Assembly: GCF_003417065.2 (NCBI RefSeq)
Contig: NZ_QVLT01000006.1
Span: 62,001-126,000, forward strand
Length of the DNA stretch: 64,000 bases
Origin: Hymenobacter lapidiphilus
Lineage (GTDB): Bacteria; Bacteroidota; Bacteroidia; Cytophagales; Hymenobacteraceae
Reading direction: 5' to 3'
Part shown: piece by piece, positions 44,457-51,950 of the stretch
How the letters are laid out: every line of letters begins with the position of its first letter
Position numbering within the stretch: position 1 is the first letter of the stretch
The notes under the pieces: model-generated
The model's input: the letters and a program-made list of their open reading frames with translations, nothing else
Told to the model about the DNA's origin: nothing
Databases searched by the model: none
Position numbers and translations under genes: made by a program

Positions 44457-45182
44457 ATGACGAAGCTTAGCGTAAACATAAATAAAATAGCCACCCTGCG
44501 GAATGCCCGCGGCCATAACCGCCCCGATTTATTGCAGGCGGCCCGCGACATCGAGCGATTCGGAGCCGACGGCATTACGGTGCATCCGCGCCCCGATGAG
44601 CGCCACGTCCGCTACCAGGACGTGCGCCACTTGAAGGCCGTGGTAAAAACCGAGCTGAACGTGGAGGGCAACCCGACGCCCGATTTCCTGGAACTCGTGC
44701 GCGAAGTGCGGCCCGAACAGGTGACGCTGGTGCCCGATGCGCCCGACGCCATTACCTCCAACGCCGGCTGGAACACCATTGAACACCAGGATTATCTGCG
44801 CGACATCGTGACCGAGTTGAAGGGCCTGGGCTGCCGGGTGAGCATCTTCCTCGACCCCGTGCCCGAGCTGGTGCGCGCCGCCGCCACCACCGGCACCGAC
44901 CGGATTGAGCTCTACACCGAAGACTACGCCAGACGCTACCACACCGACCGCGAAGCCGCCCTCCTACCCTACCGCGAAGCCGCCCAGCTGGCCCAGCAGC
45001 TCGGCCTAGGCCTTAATGCCGGCCACGACCTCGACCTCGACAACCTCGCCTACATGGCCCAGCACCTGCCCGGCCTGGCTGAAGTCAGCATCGGCCACGC
45101 CCTGATTTGCGACGCGCTGTACCTGGGCCTGGAAAACACCGTGCAGCTGTACCGGCGCTGCCTATCAGGAGGCAAAAATTAG
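44457..45182 (+). CDS. pdxJ: Pyridoxine 5'-phosphate synthase
   Basis: Condenses 3-amino-1-hydroxyacetone phosphate with deoxyxylulose 5-phosphate to make pyridoxine phosphate (vitamin B6). 241 residues: [16 protein letters not shown] at the N-terminus, active-site [17 protein letters not shown], a phosphate-binding region around [12 protein letters not shown], then [12 protein letters not shown] and [17 protein letters not shown]. The first motif has Lys where E. coli has His ([13 protein letters not shown]), as is common in Bacteroidota. It is divergent from the preceding membrane-protein gene; TATCTTTA at 44416 is a 7-of-8 match to a -7 box. Confidence 0.95.
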   Translation: MTKLSVNINKIATLRNARGHNRPDLLQAARDIERFGADGITVHPRPDERHVRYQDVRHLKAVVKTELNVEGNPTPDFLELVREVRPEQVTLVPDAPDAITSNAGWNTIEHQDYLRDIVTELKGLGCRVSIFLDPVPELVRAAATTGTDRIELYTEDYARRYHTDREAALLPYREAAQLAQQLGLGLNAGHDLDLDNLAYMAQHLPGLAEVSIGHALICDALYLGLENTVQLYRRCLSGGKN

Positions 45183-45250
45183 AAACGGACGTTTAGCCGC
45201 CCGGCTCCACTCCGTTTCACTCATCCAGAAAGTCCTTTTTAATTCAATCG

Positions 45251-46264
45251 ATGCCCCGTCTTACCCTGCCTGATTTTCTGCGAACCGAAGCCAACGGACC
45301 CATTCTGGATGTGCGGGCGCCGGTCGAGTACGCGCAGGGGCACATTCCGGGCGCCATGAGCTTTCCGCTGTTTACCGACGACGAGCGGGCCCGCATCGGC
45401 ACCACATATAAGCAGCAGAGCCAGGATAAGGCCGTATTGCTGGGGCTCGATTTGTTTGGGCCCCGCATGAGCCAAATGGTGAAACAGGCCGGCAAACTGG
45501 CCTCGAATAAGCAGGTACGCGTGCATTGCTGGCGTGGCGGCATGCGCTCGGGGGCCGTGCAGTGGCTGCTGGAGCTGGCCGGTTTTAAGGTGCAGCTGCT
45601 TGATAAAGGCTACAAGGATTACCGCCACTGGGCGCTGGCCGAGTTCGAGCAGCCCCGCACTATGTGGGTGCTGGGTGGCCTCACGGGCTCGGGCAAAACC
45701 GACGTGCTGCATGCGCTGGCCGCCCAAGGCCAGCCCATGCTCGACCTCGAAGGCCTAGCGGCCCACAAAGGCTCGGCTTTCGGCAGCATCGGCCAGCCCG
45801 AGCAGCCTACGCAGGAGCAGTTCGAGAATGAGCTGGCGGCCCGACTGGCCGCGCTGCCCACCGAGGCTCCGTTTTGGGTAGAGGATGAAAGCCGTGGCAT
45901 CGGGCGCGTGGCGGTGCCGGGTGGCCTGTTCGAGCAGCTGCGCACGGCCCCGCTGGTGGTGCTGGAAATTCCGCGCGAGGTGCGGGTGAGCAAGCTGGCC
46001 GACGAGTACGGCCGCCAGGACCCGGCCGCGCTGGCCGCCTCGGTGCTACGCATCCGCAAGCGTCTGGGCGGGCTGGCCACCAAGGAGGCCCTGGCCGCCA
46101 TTGGCGGCAACGACATGGAAACGATGGTGAGCCTCGTGCTCGATTACTACGACAAAACCTACTCGCACGGCCTCGACGGCCGCCCCTTCGTAACTGTACC
46201 CTCCGACACCTGCGACCCGGTAGTGAATGCCGGGCTGGTGCTGGAAGCGGCGCGTTCTTTATAG
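45251..46264 (+). CDS. mnmH: tRNA 2-selenouridine synthase
   Basis: Replaces sulfur by selenium at wobble uridine 34 of some tRNAs using selenophosphate. 337 residues. An N-terminal rhodanese domain has the catalytic Cys at about residue 93 (VHCWRGGMRSG), followed by a P-loop domain (GGLTGSGKTD, residues about 142-151) and the family stretch WVEDESRGIGRVAVP. It stands immediately before selD, which supplies its substrate: a complete selenium-to-tRNA module. Confidence 0.95.
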   Translation: MPRLTLPDFLRTEANGPILDVRAPVEYAQGHIPGAMSFPLFTDDERARIGTTYKQQSQDKAVLLGLDLFGPRMSQMVKQAGKLASNKQVRVHCWRGGMRSGAVQWLLELAGFKVQLLDKGYKDYRHWALAEFEQPRTMWVLGGLTGSGKTDVLHALAAQGQPMLDLEGLAAHKGSAFGSIGQPEQPTQEQFENELAARLAALPTEAPFWVEDESRGIGRVAVPGGLFEQLRTAPLVVLEIPREVRVSKLADEYGRQDPAALAASVLRIRKRLGGLATKEALAAIGGNDMETMVSLVLDYYDKTYSHGLDGRPFVTVPSDTCDPVVNAGLVLEAARSL

Positions 46265-46281
46265 CTTTCATGCATTGTTTC

Positions 46282-46333
46282 GCAGTGGATGACGCAGTAC
46301 ACGGCCACCCCGAAACACTGCGTCAGCCACTGC
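46282..46333. repeat. Hairpin between mnmH and selD
   Basis: GCAGTGGATGACGCAGT (46282-46298) pairs with ACTGCGTCAGCCACTGC (46317-46333) with one mismatch in 17, around an 18-base loop. There is no T run, so it is more likely an mRNA-processing or repeat element than a terminator. Expression of selD may depend on it. Confidence 0.6.
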
Positions 46334-46362
46334 AAAACACTGCGTGAAATAACTCCTCAACC

Positions 46363-47409
46363 ATGATTGAAACCGATAAAATCCGCCTTACCCAATACAG
46401 CCACGGCGCGGGCTGCGGCTGCAAAATCGCGCCTAAGGTGCTCGACCAGATTCTGCACACCAGCCTGCCCCAGCCCGCTCACGACAAGCTGCTCGTGGGC
46501 AATGCCTCGCGCGACGACGCGGCCGTGTACGACATCGGCGGCGGGCAGGCCGTTATCAGCACCACCGACTTCTTCATGCCCATCGTCGATGACGCCTACG
46601 ATTTCGGGCGCATTGCTTCGGCCAACGCCATTTCTGATGTGTACGCCATGGGCGGGCGGCCCATTATGGCCATTGCCGTGCTGGGCTGGCCCATTGACAA
46701 GCTGCCACCCGAAGTGGCCCGCCGCGTGATTGAGGGTAGCCGCAGCATCTGCGCCGAAGCGGGCATTCCGTTGGCCGGCGGCCACAGCATCGACTCGCCG
46801 GAGCCCATTTTCGGGCTGGCCGTTACGGGTCTGCTCGACATCAAGAACCTCAAGCAGAACGATACGGCCACGGCCGGCTGCGAGCTGTACCTGACCAAGC
46901 CATTGGGCGTGGGCATGCTGACTACGGCCCAGAAAAAAGGTATTCTGCGGCCCGAAGACGAGCAGCTGGCTCCCCAGAGCATGATGCTGCTGAATAAAAT
47001 CGGGGCTGATTTGGGGCCGCTGGAAGCCGTGCGGGCCATGACCGACGTAACGGGATTCGGGCTGCTGGGCCACCTGGCCGAGGTGTGCGAGGGCAGTAAC
47101 CTGACCGCCGAAATCGAGTTCGATAAGGTGCCCCTGATTCCGGAGGCCGCTGCCTACTACGCCCAGAAGTCGATTCCGGGTGGCACGGTGCGCAACTGGG
47201 ATTCCTACGGCCATAAAGTGGGCGCCGTAACCGACGAGCAGCGCGCCTGGCTCTGCGACCCGCAGACTTCGGGCGGCCTGCTCGTGTGCGTAGATCCGGC
47301 CGGCCGTGAGGCCGTACGCGCCGTGTTCGGGCAGCACGGGCTGGCGCTGGAACCCTTTGGCACGTTGCGGGCGCACCAGGCCGACGAGCCCTGGATACTG
47401 GTGAGCTAA
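46363..47409 (+). CDS. selD: Selenide, water dikinase (selenophosphate synthase)
   Basis: Makes selenophosphate from selenide and ATP. 348 residues. The catalytic motif is GAGCGCKI with Cys18 and Lys21, corresponding to Cys17 and Lys20 of E. coli, so this is the cysteine rather than the selenocysteine form. ATP/metal motifs: [62 protein letters not shown], and [14 protein letters not shown]. With no selA or selB in view, the visible use of selenophosphate is tRNA modification by mnmH. Confidence 0.96.
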   Translation: MIETDKIRLTQYSHGAGCGCKIAPKVLDQILHTSLPQPAHDKLLVGNASRDDAAVYDIGGGQAVISTTDFFMPIVDDAYDFGRIASANAISDVYAMGGRPIMAIAVLGWPIDKLPPEVARRVIEGSRSICAEAGIPLAGGHSIDSPEPIFGLAVTGLLDIKNLKQNDTATAGCELYLTKPLGVGMLTTAQKKGILRPEDEQLAPQSMMLLNKIGADLGPLEAVRAMTDVTGFGLLGHLAEVCEGSNLTAEIEFDKVPLIPEAAAYYAQKSIPGGTVRNWDSYGHKVGAVTDEQRAWLCDPQTSGGLLVCVDPAGREAVRAVFGQHGLALEPFGTLRAHQADEPWILVS

Positions 47410-47418
47410 GCCCACCGA

Positions 47419-48012
47419 ATGAAGCTCCTCTCCTTTCTACGGCCACTGCTGGAGGTGGCCGCGCTGGTGGCTGCGTTAGTGCTGGGGCTGCGGCTGTTTA
47501 GCGGCCTGTTCAGCCGCAAAAGCCACGCGTACCGGCTAAGCTATGCCCGGCAGCTGCGGCTGCTGTTCTGGCCGCTGCTATGCCTGGGCGTGGGGCTGCC
47601 GTTTTTGGGGGCGTTTTTTTATGCCGATACCTTGGCTCCGCACGAGTGGGTGCTGCTGTTGGTGATGACGGTGGTCGTGCTGGGCTTTGCGGGGCCGGCG
47701 CTACTGCTGCATGGGCAGTACGGCATCCGCAACCTGCACACCACGCTGGTTTTCGAGCCTAAGCAGAACCGGCTGGAAGTGTACGAGGGCACCACCCAAA
47801 TTCCGTTTGAGAAGCACGACCTGCTGCGCGTCGAGCGGGTTACCTGCCGTTCGCGCCGCCCCTTCTGGAGCGCCTACGACTACCTGCGCCTGCACCTGCG
47901 CGACGGGCAGACGATTACACTTACTTCGGCGCTGACTGACTTGCAGCCGCTGACGGAGTTCCTGCGCAATACCCCGCTGGAACGGCGCCAGGTCTGGATT
48001 TGCTGGCTGTAG
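47419..48012 (+). CDS. Two-helix membrane protein with PH-like C-terminal domain
   Basis: 197 residues. One hydrophobic segment near residues 7-29, two more at about 50-70 and 78-98, and then a beta-rich cytosolic part (TTLVFEPKQNRLEVYEGTTQIPFEKHDLLRVERVTC, DYLRLHLRDGQTITLTSAL) that resembles a bacterial PH domain. It starts nine bases after selD, so it probably rides on the selenium transcript, with no clear functional link. Family unrecognised. Confidence 0.7.
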   Translation: MKLLSFLRPLLEVAALVAALVLGLRLFSGLFSRKSHAYRLSYARQLRLLFWPLLCLGVGLPFLGAFFYADTLAPHEWVLLLVMTVVVLGFAGPALLLHGQYGIRNLHTTLVFEPKQNRLEVYEGTTQIPFEKHDLLRVERVTCRSRRPFWSAYDYLRLHLRDGQTITLTSALTDLQPLTEFLRNTPLERRQVWICWL

Positions 48013-48082
48013 CGGCCGGTTGCCCGGGCATTACATACGGGCAGCCGGCGTTTATGCTGGCGCCTTGGCGCTTTATGCGTAG

Positions 48083-48126
48083 CGTTTCACCTACGGTCAG
48101 CCAACCTGCTGCCCGGTAGGTGAAAC
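48083..48126. repeat. Hairpin upstream of the histidine kinase gene
   Basis: CGTTTCACCTAC (48083-48094) and GTAGGTGAAACG (48115-48126) are exact 12-base inverted arms around a 20-base loop. It lies between the PH-like gene stop and the kinase start, and could be a weak terminator or an operator. The rest of the gap (to 48264) holds a 7-of-8 TAnnTTTG match, TACATTTA at 48190. Confidence 0.5.
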
Positions 48127-48264
48127 GTTATCAGCCGCAATGAAATAAGCACTAGGGCCGAGCGTTGATTGGCAGCTACAAAATAATAGTACATTTAGCC
48201 ATCAGTGCCGCACCTGGACTCCGTTACGCCAGAGTAAGCAAATCCTCCCCCTTATCTGCTGCCG

Positions 48265-50184
48265 ATGCGGTGCCTTCTGCTCGTTGCCTTGCTGCTCAGC
48301 AGCCTGTGGGGACAGGCAGCTTCGGTGCCCGAGCTGCGGCAGCAACTGCAGACCCAGCCAGCCGACACGGGCCGCGTCCGGCTTCTGAACGAACTGTGCT
48401 ATATCCTGCACGACAACCGTCCTACCCTGGCCCTGCGCTACGGCGAACAATCCGTAGTACTGGCCCGCAGACTATCCGACCGCCCCGGCCTGATGCGCGG
48501 GCTGCTGGCGCTGGCCAGCTGCTACGCCAACCTGGCCGATGGCCCGCACGCGCTGGAACTACAGCAGGAAGCCCTGCTGCTGGCCCGGCAGCTGCGCTCC
48601 AACGATGGGCTGGTGCGCAGCTTTACGGGCATGGGCAGCGTGTACCACGAGCGCAACGATACAGCCGCGGCCCTGCGCAACTATCGCAGGGCCCTGCGCT
48701 TCGCCTACGAGCCCGATGTGAAGGTAAGCTCGCAGCTGATGCTGTTCGGCAACCTGGGCAACCTGTATTTCACGATGCGCTACCGCTCGCGGGGTATGCT
48801 GTTTACCCGTCGGGCGCTGGCGCTGGCCCGCGACAACGGCGACCGGGCCGGCGAGTCGCTCTACCTGGCCAACCTGGGCACCTATTATCTGCAAATGAAG
48901 CGCCTGGACATAGCCGAAGGCCTGCTGCGCAAAGCCGTGAGCCTGCTGGAGCCGCTGCCCGGCCAGCGCTTCGAAGCCGGCCATCTGGAGCTGCTGGCCA
49001 CGGTGCTGCTACTCAATAATGAGCTGGAGGAAGCCGAGGAGCTCACCCGCCGGGCCCTAGGGCTGGCCCGCAACCTCGACTATCAGGAGCGGGTGCTCGA
49101 TGCCTACAGCCTGCTGGCCGACATTAGTGCGGCCCGCCGCGAGTACGACAAGGCCTACGAATGGCAGCTGCGGTTTCGCGGCCTCAACGACAGCCTTAAC
49201 AGCCGCTCGCGCCTGCAAACGCTTTTGGCCCTGCAAACCCGCTACGAAACGGCCGATAAGGAACGGATTATTCAGCAGCTCACCGACCGCGAAAACGTAA
49301 TGCGGCAGCGTAACCAGGCCCAGGTGGTTGCCATCGTGACGCTGCTGCTGGGCCTGGGCGGGGCCGGGCTGCTCTACACCAAGTTGCGCCGTAGCCGCGC
49401 CGCGGTGGCCGCCAACAACCAGGCTTTGGAGCAAACCTCGGCCGAGCTGCGCCAAGTGGCGGCTTCCAAAGACCGGCTTTATGCCATTGTAGCCCACGAC
49501 CTGCGCGGCCCCGTCACGTCGTTTGCCAGCGTTACCGAGCTGATTGATTTTTACCTGCGCCAGGGCGACGAGGCCGGCCTGCGCCGCTTGCCTGAACTGG
49601 TGCGCCAATCGGCTCAGCAGCTCAACCACCTGCTCGATAACCTGCTCAACTGGGCCGTCAGCCAGACGGGCGAGCTGGCCTTCCGGCCGCAGGTGCTGGC
49701 CGTGGCTGAGCTATTCGAAGACACCCACCGTCTGTACGCCAACGCACTGGAAGCCAAGCAGCTCACAATGCACCTCGATGCCGGACCGGAGCTATTGCTC
49801 TGGGCCGATTCCCACATGACCCAGACCGTCCTGCGTAACCTGGTGGGCAATGCCCTGAAGTTTACGCCTGCGGGCGGGCAGGTCTGGCTGGCGGCCAAGG
49901 AGAGTAGCCCCGGGCGGATAACGCTGCAGGTGCAGGACACGGGTTTGGGCATGATGCCCGAGCAAGTAGCCGCGCTACACCGTTCCGAAGCCTTGGCCCC
50001 ACCACCCCTGCAGGGCCCGCGCTCAGGCACAGGCCTGGGGCTGCTGCTGTGCCGGGCCTTCGCCAGCCGGCAGGCCGGCTCACTGCGCATCGAAAGCACC
50101 TTTGGCCAAGGCACTACGGTGTTTGTTACGCTGCCCGCGGCCCTGCCCGAGGCACCGGCCAAAGAGGGTGAAGTGAAGCGCTAA
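48265..50184 (+). CDS. TPR-containing sensor histidine kinase
   Basis: 639 residues. Signal peptide MRCLLLVALLLSSLWGQAAS, periplasmic TPR repeats to about residue 330 (GNLGNLYFTMRYRSRGMLFTRRALALARDNGDRAGESLYLANLGTYYLQM), and one membrane helix VVAIVTLLLGLGGAGLLYTKL at about 353-373. A coiled coil leads to the phospho-acceptor His at about residue 411 in AIVAHDLRGPV. Catalytic ATPase motifs: N-box LRNLVGNALKFTP, G1 DTGLGM, G2 GTGLGLLL. The Tetratricopeptide-HK type is common in Bacteroidota. No response regulator is adjacent, so its partner is elsewhere. Confidence 0.93.
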   Translation: MRCLLLVALLLSSLWGQAASVPELRQQLQTQPADTGRVRLLNELCYILHDNRPTLALRYGEQSVVLARRLSDRPGLMRGLLALASCYANLADGPHALELQQEALLLARQLRSNDGLVRSFTGMGSVYHERNDTAAALRNYRRALRFAYEPDVKVSSQLMLFGNLGNLYFTMRYRSRGMLFTRRALALARDNGDRAGESLYLANLGTYYLQMKRLDIAEGLLRKAVSLLEPLPGQRFEAGHLELLATVLLLNNELEEAEELTRRALGLARNLDYQERVLDAYSLLADISAARREYDKAYEWQLRFRGLNDSLNSRSRLQTLLALQTRYETADKERIIQQLTDRENVMRQRNQAQVVAIVTLLLGLGGAGLLYTKLRRSRAAVAANNQALEQTSAELRQVAASKDRLYAIVAHDLRGPVTSFASVTELIDFYLRQGDEAGLRRLPELVRQSAQQLNHLLDNLLNWAVSQTGELAFRPQVLAVAELFEDTHRLYANALEAKQLTMHLDAGPELLLWADSHMTQTVLRNLVGNALKFTPAGGQVWLAAKESSPGRITLQVQDTGLGMMPEQVAALHRSEALAPPPLQGPRSGTGLGLLLCRAFASRQAGSLRIESTFGQGTTVFVTLPAALPEAPAKEGEVKR

Positions 50185-50218
50185 GAAAGGAAAGCCACCT
50201 CTCCCCAACCCATTTCGC

Positions 50219-50226
50219 TATTTTTG
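50219..50226 (+). promoter_or_regulatory. -7 box TATTTTTG six bases before the hydrolase gene
   Basis: Exact TAnnTTTG match whose last base is six before the ATG at 50233, so a leaderless transcript is predicted. No -33 TTTG is seen. Confidence 0.45.
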
Positions 50227-50232
50227 CGGCCT

Positions 50233-51012
50233 ATGCTGCAACTTCACTACCGCGAAACGGGGCAGGGCACCCCACTGGTTATCCTCCACGGCCTGTTTGG
50301 CACCCTCGACAACTGGCAGACGCTGGCCCGGCGCTGGGCTGAGGCCGGCCACCGCGTCATTTCGGCCGATTTGCGCAACCACGGCCGCTCGCCCCACTCG
50401 CTCGAGCACACCTACCACCTGATGGCCGCCGACGTGCTCGGCCTGTTCGACCAACTGGGCCTGGGCCCCGACACCACGCTGCTCGGCCACAGCATGGGCG
50501 GTAAAACAGCCATGCGCTTCGCCCTCGATTACCCCGATCGTTTGGGCAAGCTCATTGTAGTGGACATTGCGCCCCGTGCCTCCGATATGCGCCACCAGGA
50601 TGCTATTCTGGCCGGTTTGAACGCGGTCAACTTTACGCAATGCACCAGCCGCCAGGCCGCCGACGATGCCCTAGCCCGCCATATACCCAGCTTTGGGGTG
50701 CGGCAGTTTCTACTCAAAAATCTTTACCGCCAAGAGGATAATACGTTTGCCTGGCGCGTGAATCTGCCGGTCCTCACGGCCGAAATGGCCGACATCGGAA
50801 TCGAAATAACGGGTGCGCAGCCCTTCGGCAAGCCGGCGCTATTCATCAACGGCGGCACCTCCGACTATATTGACGCCACCGATAAGCTCCACGGCATTCC
50901 GGCCCTGTTTCCCAACTCGCAGGTAGCCACCGTACTCGACGCCGGCCACTGGGTGCATTCCGAAAAGCCCGACGAGGTATTCGGACTCGTGCAAGCCTTC
51001 ATAGGGCAGTGA
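50233..51012 (+). CDS. Alpha/beta-hydrolase fold esterase (YbfF-like)
   Basis: 259 residues from MLQLHYRETGQGTPLVILHGLFGTLDNWQTLARRWAEAGH. Oxyanion HGLFG, then DLRNHGRSPHSLEHTYHLMAADVLGLFDQLGL, nucleophile elbow GHSMGGKTAMRFAL (Ser about residue 94), and the C-terminal His in LDAGHWVHSEKPDEVF. Motifs RNHGRSPH and GHSMGGKxAM are those of the YbfF acyl-esterase family. A TTG nine bases upstream (50224) is in frame but lies within the -7 box. It is a relative of the hydrolase at 40673. Confidence 0.9.
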   Translation: MLQLHYRETGQGTPLVILHGLFGTLDNWQTLARRWAEAGHRVISADLRNHGRSPHSLEHTYHLMAADVLGLFDQLGLGPDTTLLGHSMGGKTAMRFALDYPDRLGKLIVVDIAPRASDMRHQDAILAGLNAVNFTQCTSRQAADDALARHIPSFGVRQFLLKNLYRQEDNTFAWRVNLPVLTAEMADIGIEITGAQPFGKPALFINGGTSDYIDATDKLHGIPALFPNSQVATVLDAGHWVHSEKPDEVFGLVQAFIGQ

Positions 51013-51112
51013 ATTGTCATTCCGGGCGAAGCGAGGAATCTGGGTCAGCTCATTGTCCAGTAGCGTTCAACAACCTGATCGAGATTCCTCGCTTCACTCG
51101 GAGTGGCAATTC
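51011..51112. repeat. Intergenic palindromic repeat, family A copy 3
   Basis: Left arm GAATTGTCATTCCGGGCGAA (51011 on) with right arm ending GAGTGGCAATTC (51112). The arms pair at about 26 of 31 positions and contain GCGAAGCGAGGAATCT. The left arm begins at the TGA stop of the hydrolase gene, and the repeat fills most of the gap to the methylase. Confidence 0.75.
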
Positions 51113-51150
51113 ACCCATTCACCGAGTCACTCATTCACCAATCAACCGCT

Positions 51151-51858
51151 ATGTCCGGCACGCTTTACCTGATTCCTACCATTCTGGCCGACGACACGGA
51201 GGCGCAGGTGCTGCCGCCGCAGGTGGCGGCGCGGGTGGCGGCGCTATCGTGCTTTCTGGTGGAAAACGCCCGCACGGCCCGCCGTTTCATCAAGCGTGTG
51301 GCCCCGGAGCACGTCATCGAGCAGCTGCAAATCAGCGTGATTGACAAAGACAGCACCGAAGCCCAGGTGCAGGCCGCGCTCCAGCCCGTACTCCAGGGCC
51401 AGGATGCGGGCGTGATTTCGGAAGCCGGCTGCCCCGGCATTGCCGACCCGGGGGCTGAGCTGGCCCGCCGTGCCCACCAGCTGGGCATCACGGTAGTGCC
51501 GCTGGTGGGGCCCAGCAGCCTGCTGCTAGCCCTGATGGCTTCGGGCATGAACGGGCAGAGCTTCACCTTCCACGGTTACCTACCCATTGAGCGGGCCCCA
51601 AGGCTGGCGGCCATCAAAAAGCTGGAGCAGCAGGCCCTGCAGCTGCACCAGACCCAGCTGTTCATCGAAACGCCCTACCGCAACCTGCCGCTGCTGGATG
51701 ATTTACTCGCCGGATTGCACCCCGGCACCCGTCTCTGCGTGGCCGTCAGCCTCACCGCCCCCAACGAGTTCATCATCACCGATACGGTAGCTGGTTGGCG
51801 CAAACGCCCCAAACCGAATATTCACAAGCAGCCAGCGGTATTTTTGGTGGGAATGTAG
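51151..51858 (+). CDS. SAM-dependent tetrapyrrole-methylase-fold protein (RsmI-like)
   Basis: 235 residues from MSGTLYLIPTILADDTEAQVLPPQ. It has the family signatures SEAGCPGIADPGAELARRAHQLG (SAM-binding) and VGPSSLLLALMASGMNGQSFTFHGYLP, plus ETPYRNLPLLDDLL. RsmI 2'-O-methylates C1402 of 16S rRNA. This is the short variant lacking the LxVVATPIGNL start, so the rRNA target is likely but not assured. The TAG stop lies inside a palindromic repeat. Confidence 0.88.
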   Translation: MSGTLYLIPTILADDTEAQVLPPQVAARVAALSCFLVENARTARRFIKRVAPEHVIEQLQISVIDKDSTEAQVQAALQPVLQGQDAGVISEAGCPGIADPGAELARRAHQLGITVVPLVGPSSLLLALMASGMNGQSFTFHGYLPIERAPRLAAIKKLEQQALQLHQTQLFIETPYRNLPLLDDLLAGLHPGTRLCVAVSLTAPNEFIITDTVAGWRKRPKPNIHKQPAVFLVGM

Positions 51859-51941
51859 GGGCGGAACTTGCCCCCGCCCGCCGTTCGCACTGCGTCAACG
51901 ATAATCGTTCAACGGCGGGCGGGGACAAGCCCCGCCCCTAC
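51855..51941. repeat. Intergenic palindromic repeat, family B, overlapping a stop codon
   Basis: GTAGGGGCGGAACTTGCCCC... pairs with ...GGACAAGCCCCGCCCCTAC. The two arms of about 33 bases differ at a few positions, around a centre containing AACGATAATCGTTCAACG. The TAG stop of the methylase gene (51856-51858) is part of the left arm. It lies between convergent genes and may also limit read-through toward feoB. Confidence 0.85.
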
Positions 51942-51950
51942 GTTGTTCTC

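Noticed and set aside
46363..46430. Selenocysteine in SelD
   Set aside because: The catalytic position is a normal TGC cysteine codon (Cys18), with no in-frame TGA.
48265..51012. Two-component pair formed by the histidine kinase and its downstream neighbour
   Set aside because: The downstream gene is an alpha/beta hydrolase with its own -7 box; no receiver domain is present.
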